Position numbers and translations under genes: made by a program
The notes under the pieces: generated by a model
Told to the model about the DNA's origin: nothing
What the model saw: only the letters and a program-made list of their open reading frames with translations
Databases searched by the model: none
In this document: positions 5,872-6,359 of the stretch, piece after piece
Position numbering within the stretch: position 1 is the stretch's first letter
Layout of the letters: every line of letters starts with the position of its first letter
Source of the DNA: Marinospirillum sp.
Lineage (GTDB): Bacteria; Pseudomonadota; Gammaproteobacteria; Pseudomonadales; Halomonadaceae
Direction: 5' to 3'
NCBI GenBank assembly: GCA_007119985.1
Contig: SKOQ01000082.1
Span: 1 to 6,359 of the forward strand
Length of the DNA stretch: 6,359 bases

Positions 5872-6359
5872 CTACTCCATTTCCAAACGGAGGGGGCGTT
5901 GTTGGCCCTCTCGCTCTATGATCAGATCAACACTGCGCGCATCGCGCAATTGTTGAGGTAAGCGCATCATCGCTGCAGTGTTATTAACTGGCTGCCCATC
6001 CACGCTGACCAGCAGATCTCCCGGCTGCAAGCCAAGCTGCTCAAACAAGGCGCGCTGGCTCCCTGGATTGAGCCGAAATCCATACAGCTGACCTTCCTGC
6101 TTCACAGGCACTAGCGTGATATAGCGCATCAGCTGTAAGGGATCATTCAGTAAGCGTTGACGAAAATCGGGACCAAATTCATCAATCAATGGGGCCGCAC
6201 TCACGGCTTCAGCTGCCGCCTGAGGTAGCGCTGGCCGTGCCGCTGGCGGTGCACTCGGTTGAGAGGTGGCCAAACGAGAAGTTGTTACGCGCGCGGGGGG
6301 CGTATCAGAGGCTGGCCCGATCACTTCAGGCCCTGTTGATCGCCAGTCAATCGCCACAC
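5872..6359 (-). CDS. gspC: GspC, T2SS inner-membrane connector (C-terminal part, cut by window edge)
   Basis: GspC is a bitopic inner-membrane protein whose periplasmic part binds the secretin N0 domain and helps choose substrates. About 162 C-terminal codons are present; the cytoplasmic tail, membrane helix and probably most of the homology region lie beyond the right edge. The first complete codon (GTG at 6357-6355) is an internal valine, not a start. Numbering from it, residues 8-56 are an Ala/Pro/Ser/Thr-rich linker. Residues 60-161 contain a PDZ domain, with YGFRLNPGS at 92-100 and the core GLQPGDLLVSVDGQPVNN at 109-126, and the protein ends in LRLEME. A C-terminal PDZ is the classic GspC type; some homologues (XcpP/OutC variants) have a coiled coil instead. 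Its place directly before gspD supports the call. Its TAG stop lies within the gspD ribosome binding region. Confidence 0.93.
   Translation of the reverse strand, partial: VAIDWRSTGPEVIGPASDTPPARVTTSRLATSQPSAPPAARPALPQAAAEAVSAAPLIDEFGPDFRQRLLNDPLQLMRYITLVPVKQEGQLYGFRLNPGSQRALFEQLGLQPGDLLVSVDGQPVNNTAAMMRLPQQLRDARSVDLIIEREGQQRPLRLEME
5875..5878 (-). promoter_or_regulatory. Ribosome binding site of gspD
   Basis: GGAG lies eight bases before the gspD GTG and straddles the last gspC codon (GAG) and its TAG stop. It decides the GTG at 5866-5864 as the gspD start and implies tight coupling with gspC. Confidence 0.7.

Overview
This window is a contiguous stretch of a type II secretion system (T2SS, general secretory pathway) operon, entirely on the minus strand. 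Read in the direction of transcription, from the right edge to the left, the order is gspC (5' part cut off), gspD, gspE, gspF, gspG, gspH and gspI (3' part cut off). This is the canonical order of the gammaproteobacterial gsp/out/pul/exe/eps/xcp-type operons. Gene order, protein family features and moderate GC suggest a gammaproteobacterium. I cannot name the genus from the sequence alone.

Layout from right to left: 5872-6359 is the C-terminal part of GspC, an Ala/Pro-rich periplasmic linker followed by a PDZ domain. 3902-5866 is GspD, the outer-membrane secretin, with a signal peptide and GTG start. 2442-3905 is GspE, the cytoplasmic AAA+ traffic ATPase, whose start overlaps the gspD stop as ATGA. 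1196-2413 is GspF, the polytopic inner-membrane platform protein. 1117-1195 is the largest intergenic gap, 79 bases, with a predicted nested RNA hairpin and a strong ribosome binding site for gspG. 664-1116 is GspG, the major pseudopilin. 171-653 (or 662) is GspH, a minor pseudopilin. 1-174 is the N-terminus of GspI, a minor pseudopilin, also joined to its upstream gene by ATGA.

These genes work as one machine. GspC links the inner-membrane platform to the secretin and takes part in substrate recognition. GspD forms the outer-membrane channel. GspE hydrolyses ATP and, through GspF, drives assembly of a short periplasmic pseudopilus made mainly of GspG. The pseudopilus is tipped by minor pseudopilins including GspH and GspI. 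Its growth pushes folded periplasmic proteins out through GspD. Genes are separated by -4 to 28 bases except at the gspF-gspG gap, so a single transcript is likely. No promoter or terminator is visible, and the operon runs past both ends of the window.

All key motifs examined are intact. I see no mobile element, RNA gene, CRISPR array, cargo gene or undescribed system here. The items worth a second look are small: translation-control structures in front of gspG and gspE, long prepilin leaders on GspG and GspI, and a Gly/Ser/Asn-rich insert in the secretin.
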